NCBI GenBank assembly: GCA_047517625.1
Contig: JAKZSO010000053.1
Span: 1-5,589 of the forward strand
Source of the DNA: JABHVE01 sp047517625
Lineage (GTDB): Bacteria; Pseudomonadota; Alphaproteobacteria; UBA2966; CAIVPW01
Reading direction: 5' to 3'
Length of the DNA stretch: 5,589 nucleotides
Positions within the stretch are counted from its first letter, which is position 1; every line of letters begins with the position of its first letter. Shown piece after piece: positions 1 to 5,589 of the stretch. The notes under the pieces are model-generated. The model was not told the origin of the DNA. It was given only the letters and a program-made list of their open reading frames with translations, and ran no database searches. A program made the position numbers and the translations under genes.

Positions 1-140
1 GCGTAACGCAAAGCGCTACGCGAAGCAGCGCGGGGCCCTCCTATGGACTAACGGGACAACCCGCAACACCGCGTACCGCATCACAGAAAATGGACCAGTT
101 TTACGCCGCCCTTTGGACCTATTTTGCTCCGCCGTTGACA
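1..140. mobile_element. Terminal part of an IS21-family-like insertion sequence (one end only)
   Basis: Read from the outside (minus strand from base 140) the sequence begins TGTCAACGGCGGAGCAAAAT and is followed by a second GGCGG-GTAAAA-TGGTCCA block. IS21-family elements typically have TG...CA tips and several repeated subterminal blocks of the type GGCGGNGTAAAA-TGGTCCA, thought to be transposase binding sites, so the family call rests on recalled patterns. The likely boundary is base 140. Bases 1-90 would be internal non-coding DNA of the element, and I recognise no IstA or IstB residues in any frame there. It cannot be decided whether this is the istA-side or istB-side end, or whether the element is complete. 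No target duplication can be checked because the other end is outside; bases 141-148 (CTCCGCCC) would be its first candidate. Confidence 0.55.
91..133. repeat. Pair of 20-bp subterminal direct repeats of the IS end
   Basis: Bases 91-110 (TGGACCAGTTTTACGCCGCC) and 114-133 (TGGACCTATTTTGCTCCGCC) match at 16 of 20 positions with a 23-bp period, about two helical turns. The TGGACC, TTTT and CCGCC blocks are identical and the differences lie between them. Such spacing suits protein binding on one face of the helix. In IS21-like elements, repeats of this kind near the tips are regarded as transposase recognition sites; that role is inferred here. Confidence 0.7.
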
Positions 141-150
141 CTCCGCCCTA

Positions 151-176
151 ACCCTCCCCCGCAAGCGAGGGAGGGG
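151..176. repeat. REP-like hairpin, C/T-rich arm then G/A-rich arm
   Basis: The left arm ACCCTCCCCCGC (151-162) pairs with the right arm GCGAGGGAGGGG (165-176) over CCCTCCC and CGC, with one internal C/A mismatch; the outermost A151 is unpaired. The turn is centred on AA at 163-164, so in practice the innermost pairs would open to form the loop. It begins only 11 bp from the presumed IS tip. The CCTCCC-gcaag-GGGAGG style is common between genes of GC-rich alphaproteobacteria. Confidence 0.65.
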
Positions 177-202
177 ACATAACACGCGATCAGGCCGACG
201 CC

Positions 203-224
203 CCCCTCCCAATTGAGGGAGGGG
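203..224. repeat. REP-like perfect 8-bp hairpin
   Basis: CCCCTCCC (203-210) and GGGAGGGG (217-224) are perfectly complementary around the six-base loop AATTGA. It is followed directly by ATCAAGGGGAGGGGG (225-239), close to the right half of the hairpin at 420-440, so two repeat units appear to abut here. There is no T-tract after the stem on either strand, so it is not a standard intrinsic terminator. Confidence 0.7.
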
Positions 225-291
225 ATCAAGGGGAGGGGGTGCGTCCGCACAACCTGTTTGTTGGCAACTGCCATGAATGAAGACGTGGGGC

Positions 292-308
292 CCCGGGTCA
301 AGCCCGGG
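292..308. repeat. CCCGGG-TCAAG-CCCGGG palindromic repeat core
   Basis: Two CCCGGG hexamers (292-297 and 303-308) flank TCAAG and form a perfect 6-bp stem with a 5-base loop. The surrounding text, from about 275 to 315, reads as GPRVKPGRD on the plus strand and TPGLDPGPHVF on the minus strand. Such peptides are often seen in spurious ORFs of alphaproteobacteria because this intergenic repeat is abundant there. The overlapping GGGGCCCC (287-294) is a second small palindrome. Its function is unknown to me; it is the best lineage hint in the window. Confidence 0.7.
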
Positions 309-341
309 CGTGACTGGAGGAGGCACGGTTTAGGTTTCCCC

Positions 342-357
342 CTCCCCATGGAGGGAG
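342..357. repeat. Short REP-like hairpin around CCATGG
   Basis: CTCCC (342-346) pairs with GGGAG (353-357) around the loop CATGGA. It is preceded by more C/T-rich sequence (336-341) and followed by CACCCCTCTCCCTAACCCC, which restarts the word pattern seen at 146-154. It is shorter than the neighbouring hairpins and looks like a decayed copy of the same family. Confidence 0.5.
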
Positions 358-419
358 CACCCCTCTCCCTAACCCCGTACGCAAGAACGTTTTCCGAAGG
401 CAGTCACCCCCACCTGAAT

Positions 420-440
420 CCTCCCCCATCAAGGGGGAGG
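420..440. repeat. REP-like perfect hairpin just downstream of djlA
   Basis: CCTCCCCC (420-427) pairs perfectly with GGGGGAGG (433-440) around the loop ATCAA. Its right edge lies 12 bp beyond the djlA stop codon (453-455, minus strand). On the djlA transcript a U-rich stretch (from 446-450) comes before the stem, not after it, so this is not a canonical intrinsic terminator. Like many REP elements at 3' ends it could protect the mRNA from 3' exonucleases; that is inference. Confidence 0.65.
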
Positions 441-452
441 GGAGCAAAAAGG

Positions 453-1199
453 TTAGAGCCCGCGCTCCTTTTCAATGCGGTCGTAGGCGTCGTTGATGGT
501 GGCGAGCTTTGTCGTGGCCACATCGATGAATTCCTGGGGCAGTCCCTGTGCCATCAGCTTGTCGGGGTGATGCTCACGGATCAGCTTGCGGTATTGAGCC
601 TTGATGGCGTCGTCGGTGCTGTCCCGGGTCACTCCCAAAATGGTGTAGGGATCGGCTTTGTCTGGGCCCACATGGGCTTCGCGAATACGGGCGAAATCGG
701 CCTCGGAAAACCCGAAAATTTTCGCCACGCGCTCAAGAAATTCGTTCTCTTTCGGGTCATAGACGTTGTCGGCGCTGGCGATGTGAAACAGCCCGTCCAG
801 CAAATCCTCCAAAACCGCGGGGTTGCCGCGAAACATGGTGGCGACCTGTTTGGCATAGGGCTCGAAGCCAAAAGCGTCGCGCTTGGCCAGATCAAACACC
901 CGGGCGACGTTGGCCATCTGGCCCGTGGGGATCTGGAACACTTCCTTGAAGGCCTCGACCTCGTCGGCGGTGACCGTGCCATCGGCCTTGGCCATCTTTG
1001 CCCCCAAGGCGATCACCGCGATGGTGAAACCGATGCGGCGGGTTTCGTCCTTAAGCTTACCGCGGCGCTCGGCAGCCGCGCCGGTGTTTGCCTGGCGGCG
1101 GTCCAGGGCATGGCCGGCGAGACCGCCCAACAGCGCACCTAACGGGCCGCCCAGAGCAAACCCCGCGGTACCGCCAACGATTTTGCCCCAAACGCTCAT
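453..1199 (-). CDS. djlA: DjlA-like membrane-anchored J-domain co-chaperone (TerB + DnaJ domains)
   Basis: The 248-residue protein has the DjlA layout. Residues 5-32 are a Gly-rich hydrophobic segment after SVW, matching the single N-terminal membrane anchor of DjlA. Residues about 50-175 are a TerB-like helical domain with acidic motifs KADGTVTADE (71-80) and SADNVYDPKENEF (142-154). Residues 183-248 are a C-terminal J domain with YRKLIREHHPDK; the catalytic HPD is at 211-213. The end (HPDKL-AQGLP then the final helix) closely resembles E. coli DjlA as I recall it. The family places the J domain in the cytoplasm, where HPD stimulates DnaK ATPase. The linker before the J domain is much shorter than the Gln/Gly-rich one in E. 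coli. The ATG at 1199 gives the expected WGKI-type N terminus, but no good Shine-Dalgarno precedes it. It is divergent from the oxoprolinase gene, so any link is only a shared upstream region. Confidence 0.88.
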   Translation of the reverse strand: MSVWGKIVGGTAGFALGGPLGALLGGLAGHALDRRQANTGAAAERRGKLKDETRRIGFTIAVIALGAKMAKADGTVTADEVEAFKEVFQIPTGQMANVARVFDLAKRDAFGFEPYAKQVATMFRGNPAVLEDLLDGLFHIASADNVYDPKENEFLERVAKIFGFSEADFARIREAHVGPDKADPYTILGVTRDSTDDAIKAQYRKLIREHHPDKLMAQGLPQEFIDVATTKLATINDAYDRIEKERGL

Positions 1200-1336
1200 G
1201 ACAGGGCCGGAATGGTTTGAAGTTGCATGGGGGCCAGAACGGAACTTTGGTGGGCGCTAATACATAATTGGCGCGGATGCCCGCCTGTGCAACCCTGGCC
1301 ACCAATTTTCGGGTTGAATTTTTGGTTGGCGGGCCC
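1200..1336. promoter_or_regulatory. Divergent intergenic region, probable promoters for djlA and the oxoprolinase gene
   Basis: These 137 bp separate two divergently read genes and must hold at least their start signals unless transcription enters from elsewhere. An AT-rich patch at 1258-1270 (TAATACATAATTG) is the lowest-GC point nearby. CATAAT (1263-1268) is a 5/6 match to a sigma-70 -10 box facing right, but no convincing -35 lies 16-18 bp upstream. Facing left, TTGCAC (complement of 1287-1292) with AATTAT (complement of 1264-1269), 17 bp apart, is only a weak match. No operator-like inverted repeat or riboswitch was recognised. The exact promoters remain unresolved. Confidence 0.3.
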
Positions 1337-4300
1337 ATGACGGCACAGAACCAGTGGCGATTTTGGATCGACCGGGGCGGGACGTTTACCGATGTGGTGG
1401 CCCGCGCCCCCGATAGCCAGCTCCACACATCAAAGCTGCTGTCCGCGAACCCGCACGGCAGCCAAGACGCCGCGCTGGAGGGCATTCGCCAGGCTTTAGG
1501 GTTGGCCCCCGGCGCTTCGTTGGCGGGCGCGCCCATCGCCGAAGTCCGCATGGGCACCACGGCCGGCACCAACGCGCTTTTGGAGCGCCGGGGCGCACCC
1601 ACCGCATTGGCGATCACCCACGGCCTGGGCGACGCATTGCGCATCGGCACCCAACACCGCCCGAAATTGTTCGCCCTAGACATCAAGCTGCCGGAAATGT
1701 TGTACGCCAAGGTGATCGAGGTGCCTGAGCGGGTCTCCGCCGGAGGGGAAGTTCTTGTTCCCCTGGACGAAGCGGCGGTGCGCGCAAAGTTTTCGGCGGT
1801 TTTTGACACCGGCATTCGCGCGGTGGCCATCGTACTGATGCACGGCTACCGCTATCCGGCTCACGAAGTTCGGGTCGGCGAAATCGCCCGGGACGTGGGC
1901 TTCGACCAGATCTCGGTGTCGTCGGAAGTCAGCCCCCTGCAAAAGCTGATACCCCGCGGTGACACTACGGTCATGGACGCCTATTTATCACCCTTGCTGC
2001 GCGACTATGTTGCGGCGGTGTCCAATGGCCTGGGGGAGGGTCTTGGCGACGGCCCGCGATTGCGGTTCATGCAATCCAACGGCGGCCTGACCGGCGCTGA
2101 TACCTTCCGGGGCAAAGATTCGATCCTGTCCGGTCCCGCCGGGGGCGTCGTCGGCGCCGCGCTAGCCAGCCGCCGGGCAGGATTCGAACGCATGATCGGC
2201 TTCGATATGGGCGGCACCTCCACCGACGTGTGCCATTACGCCGGTGTGTACGAACGCACCTACGAGGCGGAGATGGCCGGGGTCCGCTTACGAGCACCGA
2301 TGATGGCGGTGCACTCGGTGGCGGCGGGCGGCGGCTCGGTCTTGGAATTCGACGGGCAGCGTTTACGTGTGGGGCCCAAGTCAGCGGGCGCCGATCCCGG
2401 CCCCGCCAGCTATCGGCGGGGCGGCCCGCTGACGGTCACCGACGCCAATGTTCTGCTGGGGCGCATCCAGCCCGATTTGTTCCCTGAAGTGTTTGGCCCC
2501 GGCAACGACGCGCCATTGGACGCCGAATTGGTGGCGGAAAAATTCGCGGCGCTTGCAGCGGACGTAGCAACCGCCACGGGTAGCCGGCGATCTCCGCAAG
2601 AGTTGGCGGAGGGCTTCCTGGCCATCGCCGTGGACAACATGGCCAACGCCATCAAAAAAATCTCCGTTCAGCGGGGCCACGATGTGACCGGCCACGTGCT
2701 GTGCTGCTTTGGCGGGGCCAGCGGCCAACACGCATGCGCCGTCGCCGACCAGCTGGCCATGACCAAGATTTTGGTGCCGGCCCATGCGGGGGTGCTTTCG
2801 GCGTTGGGGATCGGCATGGCGGAGGTGACGGCCATCCGCGAGCAGACCATGGAAACACCGCTTGGCGAAAAAGCCACTGGGGCCATCGACGTTGTCTTGG
2901 ACCGGTTGGTGGCCCGGGCAACGCAAGCGGTGAAAGAACAAGGGATCGGCGAAGGGAACATTCAGGTTACCCGGACCGCCCACCTGCGGTCGCCGGGGTC
3001 CGACACTGGCCTGATGGTGCCGTTTGGCCCGGAGGATGACATGATCGCGGCATTCCGCACCGCCCACATAGCGCGTTTCGGTTTCGAGCCACTGGAACCA
3101 TCACCAATTTTGGCCACCCTTGTGGCCGAAGCGACCAGTGTCAGTGGCGAGGGCGATGTTCCCCCTGCTCCACCTTCGGTCTCAACATCGCCGCCCGTCA
3201 ACAATCGCCAGGTTTTCCTGAATGGCAAACCGCAATCGGTGCCGGTGGTGCGCCGGGACGACATGTCCGGCCCTGTCCCCGGCCCGGCGTTGATCATCGA
3301 AGCCCACGGCACCAACTGGGTGGCGCCCGAATGGGTCGCGGAGCTTTCGGACCTTGGCGATTTGCTGATCACCCGTTCCGAGCCGCGATCGTCGGCAACG
3401 TCCGCCACCGAGTTGGATCCCGTGCGACTGGAGATTTTCAACAACCTGTTCATGTCGGTGGCGGAACAAATGGGCTCGGTGCTGGAGAACACCGCGTTGT
3501 CGGTGAACATCAAGGAGCGTCTTGATTTCAGTTGTGCCGTGTTCGACGAACGTGGCGGCCTTGTGGCCAACGCGCCCCACATTCCCGTGCATTTGGGCTC
3601 CATGGCCGAAAGTGTCGGCGCGGTGATTGACGACCGGGGCAATCGGTTCAAACCCGGCGATATGTTCGTGATGAATGCCCCTGACCAGGGCGGCACCCAT
3701 CTGCCGGACATCACGGTGATCGCCCCGGTGTTCATCAATGCCAGCGTGGCCGGATTTGTCGGCGCCAGGGGCCACCACGCGGACATCGGTGGGATCACGC
3801 CCGGTTCCATGCCACCAAACTCAAAAACCATCGGCGAAGAAGGCATTGTTCTGCCAATTATGCGGCTGGTTGAAGGTGGCACGTTTCTGGAAGCTGACAT
3901 TCGCCAGCGTTTGGCTGAAGGCCCCCACCCGGCCCGCAACCCGGATCAAAACGTCGCGGACCTGAAGGCCCAGGTCGCGGCCTGCGCGAAAGGGGCTACC
4001 GAGCTCCGGTTGTTGGCCGGGGATCACGGGCTGGACCTTGTCAGCGCCTATATGGCCCACGTCCAAAACAACGGTGAGGCATCCATCCGCAAAGCCTTGG
4101 CCGATGTCCGCGATGGCGCTTTTGCCTGTGCCTTGGACAACGGAGACGAAGTTCGCGTCGCCATCACCGTCGATCACACCACCCGCTCGGCCACCGTCGA
4201 TTTCACCGGCACGACGGCCCAGCGTGGGGACAATTTCAATGCGCCACCGGCCATCGCCCGGGCCGCCGTGTTGTACGTTTTCCGCACGTTAGTTGACGAT

Positions 4301-4936
4301 GACATCCCTCTGAATTCAGGATGCATGCGGCCGCTTAGGATCGTTCTGCCGGAAGGATCCATGGTTAACCCCAAATCCGGAGCTGCCGTGGCAGCTGGCA
4401 ACGTCGAAACCTCCCAGATCATTTGCGATGCTCTGTTCGGCGCGCTGGGCCTTTTGGCCGCCAGCCAAGGGACCATGAACAATCTCACCTTTGGCGATGA
4501 CCGCCTGCAATATTACGAAACCCTGTGCGGTGGCGCCGGCGCCGGGCTCGGCTTCGATGGCGCCTCGGCGGTCCATACCCACATGACCAATTCGCGGCTG
4601 ACCGACCCCGAGGTTTTGGAAGCGCGGTTCCCGGTGGTGCTGGAGGCGTTCGCGATTCGCCCGGGATCGGGTGGCAGAGGCAAATCCCGGGGTGGTGACG
4701 GGGTCACCAGGCGCCTGCGATTCTTGCAGCCCTTGGCGGCGGCAATTCTTTCCGGGCGGCGGCTGGTGGCTCCCCACGGATTGAACGGGGGCGCACCGGG
4801 CCAAAAAGGGCGCACCTGGATCGAAACTGGTCAAACCGCGGTACGTGAATTGGACGGCTCCGAGAGCACCCAAGTGGACCGCAACGATGTCCTGGTCATC
4901 GAAACCCCTGGCGGCGGTGGTTTGGGTAGCGACTAG
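1337..4936 (+). CDS. oplAH: ATP-dependent 5-oxoprolinase, fused HyuA-HyuB type
   Basis: The 1199-residue product is close to the usual size of single-chain bacterial 5-oxoprolinases, which convert 5-oxo-L-proline plus ATP and water to L-glutamate (EC 3.5.2.9) in the cytoplasm. The HyuA half (about 1-600) carries DRGGTFTD (12-19), MGTTAGTNALLERRG (72-86), GFDMGGTSTDV (288-298), GADPGPASY (351-359) and FGGASGQHACAVAD (458-471), which are sugar-kinase/Hsp70-fold nucleotide motifs. A Pro/Ser-rich stretch (605-622) lies late in that half. The HyuB half begins near ELDPVRLEIFNN (692-703), with NAPDQGGTHLPDITVI (780-795), RGHHADIGGITPGSMPP (811-827), YYETLCGGAGAG (1059-1070), HTHMTNSRLTDPEVLE (1080-1095) and C-terminal PGGGGLG. 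All are typical of oxoprolinases. ATG 1337 is preferred because family members start shortly before the DRGGTFTD motif. An in-frame TTG at 1268 would add 23 residues unlike the family. The Shine-Dalgarno is weak. A related hydantoinase or other cyclic-amide substrate cannot be excluded. Confidence 0.9.
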   Translation: MTAQNQWRFWIDRGGTFTDVVARAPDSQLHTSKLLSANPHGSQDAALEGIRQALGLAPGASLAGAPIAEVRMGTTAGTNALLERRGAPTALAITHGLGDALRIGTQHRPKLFALDIKLPEMLYAKVIEVPERVSAGGEVLVPLDEAAVRAKFSAVFDTGIRAVAIVLMHGYRYPAHEVRVGEIARDVGFDQISVSSEVSPLQKLIPRGDTTVMDAYLSPLLRDYVAAVSNGLGEGLGDGPRLRFMQSNGGLTGADTFRGKDSILSGPAGGVVGAALASRRAGFERMIGFDMGGTSTDVCHYAGVYERTYEAEMAGVRLRAPMMAVHSVAAGGGSVLEFDGQRLRVGPKSAGADPGPASYRRGGPLTVTDANVLLGRIQPDLFPEVFGPGNDAPLDAELVAEKFAALAADVATATGSRRSPQELAEGFLAIAVDNMANAIKKISVQRGHDVTGHVLCCFGGASGQHACAVADQLAMTKILVPAHAGVLSALGIGMAEVTAIREQTMETPLGEKATGAIDVVLDRLVARATQAVKEQGIGEGNIQVTRTAHLRSPGSDTGLMVPFGPEDDMIAAFRTAHIARFGFEPLEPSPILATLVAEATSVSGEGDVPPAPPSVSTSPPVNNRQVFLNGKPQSVPVVRRDDMSGPVPGPALIIEAHGTNWVAPEWVAELSDLGDLLITRSEPRSSATSATELDPVRLEIFNNLFMSVAEQMGSVLENTALSVNIKERLDFSCAVFDERGGLVANAPHIPVHLGSMAESVGAVIDDRGNRFKPGDMFVMNAPDQGGTHLPDITVIAPVFINASVAGFVGARGHHADIGGITPGSMPPNSKTIGEEGIVLPIMRLVEGGTFLEADIRQRLAEGPHPARNPDQNVADLKAQVAACAKGATELRLLAGDHGLDLVSAYMAHVQNNGEASIRKALADVRDGAFACALDNGDEVRVAITVDHTTRSATVDFTGTTAQRGDNFNAPPAIARAAVLYVFRTLVDDDIPLNSGCMRPLRIVLPEGSMVNPKSGAAVAAGNVETSQIICDALFGALGLLAASQGTMNNLTFGDDRLQYYETLCGGAGAGLGFDGASAVHTHMTNSRLTDPEVLEARFPVVLEAFAIRPGSGGRGKSRGGDGVTRRLRFLQPLAAAILSGRRLVAPHGLNGGAPGQKGRTWIETGQTAVRELDGSESTQVDRNDVLVIETPGGGGLGSD

Positions 4937-4982
4937 GCACGGGGATCGCATCCGCCTGGGCGTGTTTATTGTCCCAGACTTC

Positions 4983-5589
4983 ATGACAGAACCGACGTCG
5001 TCCCAGCTGCTGGTGCAGGCCATGGCCCACCAGCACCGCGGCGAGTTGGACCGCGCCGAATCCCTGGTTCGGCAAATCTTGGCTAACGACCCCGAAAACG
5101 TTCCTGCCCTGACCAAACTGGGGGTCTTGAGCACCGCCAACGGTCAGTTCGAAACGGCCGAGGCGATCTACCGCCAGGTGCTCATCCTTGCGCCCGGCGA
5201 TGTCGGAGTGCTGACCATCCTGGCCAACTTTGCGGTTAACCGGATCGCCATCGGCGAAGCCCAGGACAGTTTTCGCCAAGCATTGGCCCGTCATCCCAAT
5301 CACTGGCAGGCAAGCTTGGGTCTCGCTGGACTTCTTGTCGATCTTGGTCGAACGGTTGAGGCGGTGCCGATCCTGCGTGACGCAATTGCTGCGCGCACTT
5401 CCGAACGCGCCGATGCGCCGGGTCTGCTAGATGCCCGGGCTCTTTTGGCTGAAATTCTCGTGACGGTGGGGTGCGACGACGAGGCACAAACCTTGGCCCA
5501 GGCAGTCCTTGCCAAAGAACCAGACCATTGCCAGGCGCTTTGCGCTCTAGGGGATCTGTTGGCTGAGTCGGGACAGGTCGAACTGGCGG
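4983..5589 (+). CDS. TPR-repeat protein, N-terminal part (runs off the window)
   Basis: The frame from ATG 4983 stays open to the last base, giving 202 residues with the C terminus missing. It is built of tandem 34-residue tetratricopeptide repeats: 7-40, 41-74 and 75-108 in exact register, a longer fourth with an insertion (about 109-146), a fifth (about 147-182) and the start of a sixth. Typical positions are G/A at 8, A at 20 and P at 32, as in G20-E-L-D-R-A25 with D36-P37, or N53-G-Q-F-E-T-A59 with A70-P71. No signal peptide or membrane segment is visible, so it is likely cytoplasmic. It starts 46 bp after the oxoprolinase stop on the same strand with no clear terminator, so cotranscription is possible. 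No good Shine-Dalgarno precedes the ATG; GTG 4962 is an in-frame alternative. In related bacteria such N termini may stand alone or precede a glycosyltransferase, sulfotransferase or methyltransferase domain, which cannot be decided here. Confidence 0.85.
   Translation, partial: MTEPTSSQLLVQAMAHQHRGELDRAESLVRQILANDPENVPALTKLGVLSTANGQFETAEAIYRQVLILAPGDVGVLTILANFAVNRIAIGEAQDSFRQALARHPNHWQASLGLAGLLVDLGRTVEAVPILRDAIAARTSERADAPGLLDARALLAEILVTVGCDDEAQTLAQAVLAKEPDHCQALCALGDLLAESGQVELA

Larger units (their letters stand above)
141..452. other. Gene-free, repeat-dense intergenic region
   Basis: This 312-bp stretch between the IS end and the djlA stop holds no gene I can support. Open frames crossing it on both strands translate to low-complexity Pro/Arg/Gly peptides, including the PGLDPG/GPRVKPG signature typical of translated alphaproteobacterial intergenic repeats. 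It contains hairpins at 151-176, 203-224, 292-308, 342-357 and 420-440. A recurring pair of words, CCCTAACCC then GCAAG, occurs at 146-165 and, more diverged, at 367-385. ATCAAGGGG(G)AGGGG occurs at 225-239 and 428-442. Together these look like a mosaic of REP-like units rather than a degraded gene. No tRNA, riboswitch or clear promoter was seen. Confidence 0.7.

Noticed and set aside
2..150. Plus-strand open frame at the left edge that could be a gene tail
   Set aside because: It reads straight through the subterminal repeats and the presumed IS tip and shows no similarity I recognise to IstB or another protein, so chance openness is more likely.
420..450. Hairpin downstream of djlA as an intrinsic terminator
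   Set aside because: On the djlA transcript the U-rich stretch comes before the stem and none follows it, so it does not fit the standard pattern.
141..452. CRISPR-like array among the recurring C/T-rich units
   Set aside because: The units differ in length and sequence, their spacing is irregular, and no identical repeat with constant spacers is present.
213..1142. 309-codon plus-strand open frame spanning the repeats and djlA
   Set aside because: It is antisense to the clear J-domain gene and its first part is translated repeat DNA (GPRVKPGRD). It shows no recognisable domain, and long shadow frames are expected at this GC content.
1268..1336. TTG at 1268 as the oxoprolinase start
   Set aside because: The 23 added residues have no family counterpart, the TTG directly follows an in-frame stop, no Shine-Dalgarno precedes it, and it overlaps the best -10-like sequence. 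ATG 1337 fits the family N terminus.
1057..1830. 257-codon minus-strand frame across the divergent region
   Set aside because: It overlaps the 5' ends of both djlA and the oxoprolinase gene out of frame and is rich in Arg/Pro/Ala/Ser without any motif. It is a shadow frame.
2962..3939. 325-codon minus-strand frame inside the oxoprolinase gene
   Set aside because: The opposite strand encodes conserved oxoprolinase motifs throughout this interval. The antisense peptide has no known domain.
4956..4977. CTGGG...CCCAG inverted repeat as a terminator of the oxoprolinase gene
   Set aside because: The stem is only 5 bp with a 12-base loop and has no T-tract after it, so it is within chance expectation.
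4316..5140. 274-codon minus-strand frame over the end of the oxoprolinase gene and the start of the TPR gene
   Set aside because: Both covered genes are strongly supported by motifs on the plus strand. This frame has no recognisable features.

Overview
The window looks like ordinary chromosomal DNA from a GC-rich bacterium, most likely an alphaproteobacterium. The evidence is strong GC bias at third codon positions, intergenic DNA full of C/T-rich and G/A-rich hairpins, and a palindromic repeat with the core CCCGGGTCAAGCCCGGG. That repeat gives 'PGLDPG'/'GPRVKPG' peptides when translated, a familiar sign of alphaproteobacterial intergenic repeats. The genus cannot be told from the sequence alone.

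Layout. Bases 1-140 look like one end of an IS21-type insertion sequence: two 20-bp subterminal repeats 23 bp apart, then a terminus reading ...TTGACA (TGTCAA... from the outside). Its transposase genes would lie left of the window. Bases 141-452 hold no credible gene but contain at least five hairpin repeats and recurring CCCTAACCC/GCAAG words. A DjlA-like J-domain co-chaperone gene (453-1199, minus strand) comes next. A 137-bp divergent intergenic region separates it from a long plus-strand gene (1337-4936) for a fused HyuA-HyuB enzyme, best called ATP-dependent 5-oxoprolinase. After 46 bp a TPR-repeat protein starts at 4983 and runs off the right edge.

Working together. The oxoprolinase would return 5-oxoproline to the glutamate pool. 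The DjlA homologue would act as a membrane-anchored DnaK co-chaperone. The TPR protein is probably a protein-interaction scaffold or the N-terminal part of a larger enzyme. I see no functional link among the three. Only the oxoprolinase and TPR genes could share a transcript (same strand, short gap, no clear terminator).

I found no evidence of an undescribed system. The points worth a second look are the IS end beside the repeat cluster, the repeat cluster itself, and an unbroken glycine zipper of seven glycines in the DjlA membrane segment.
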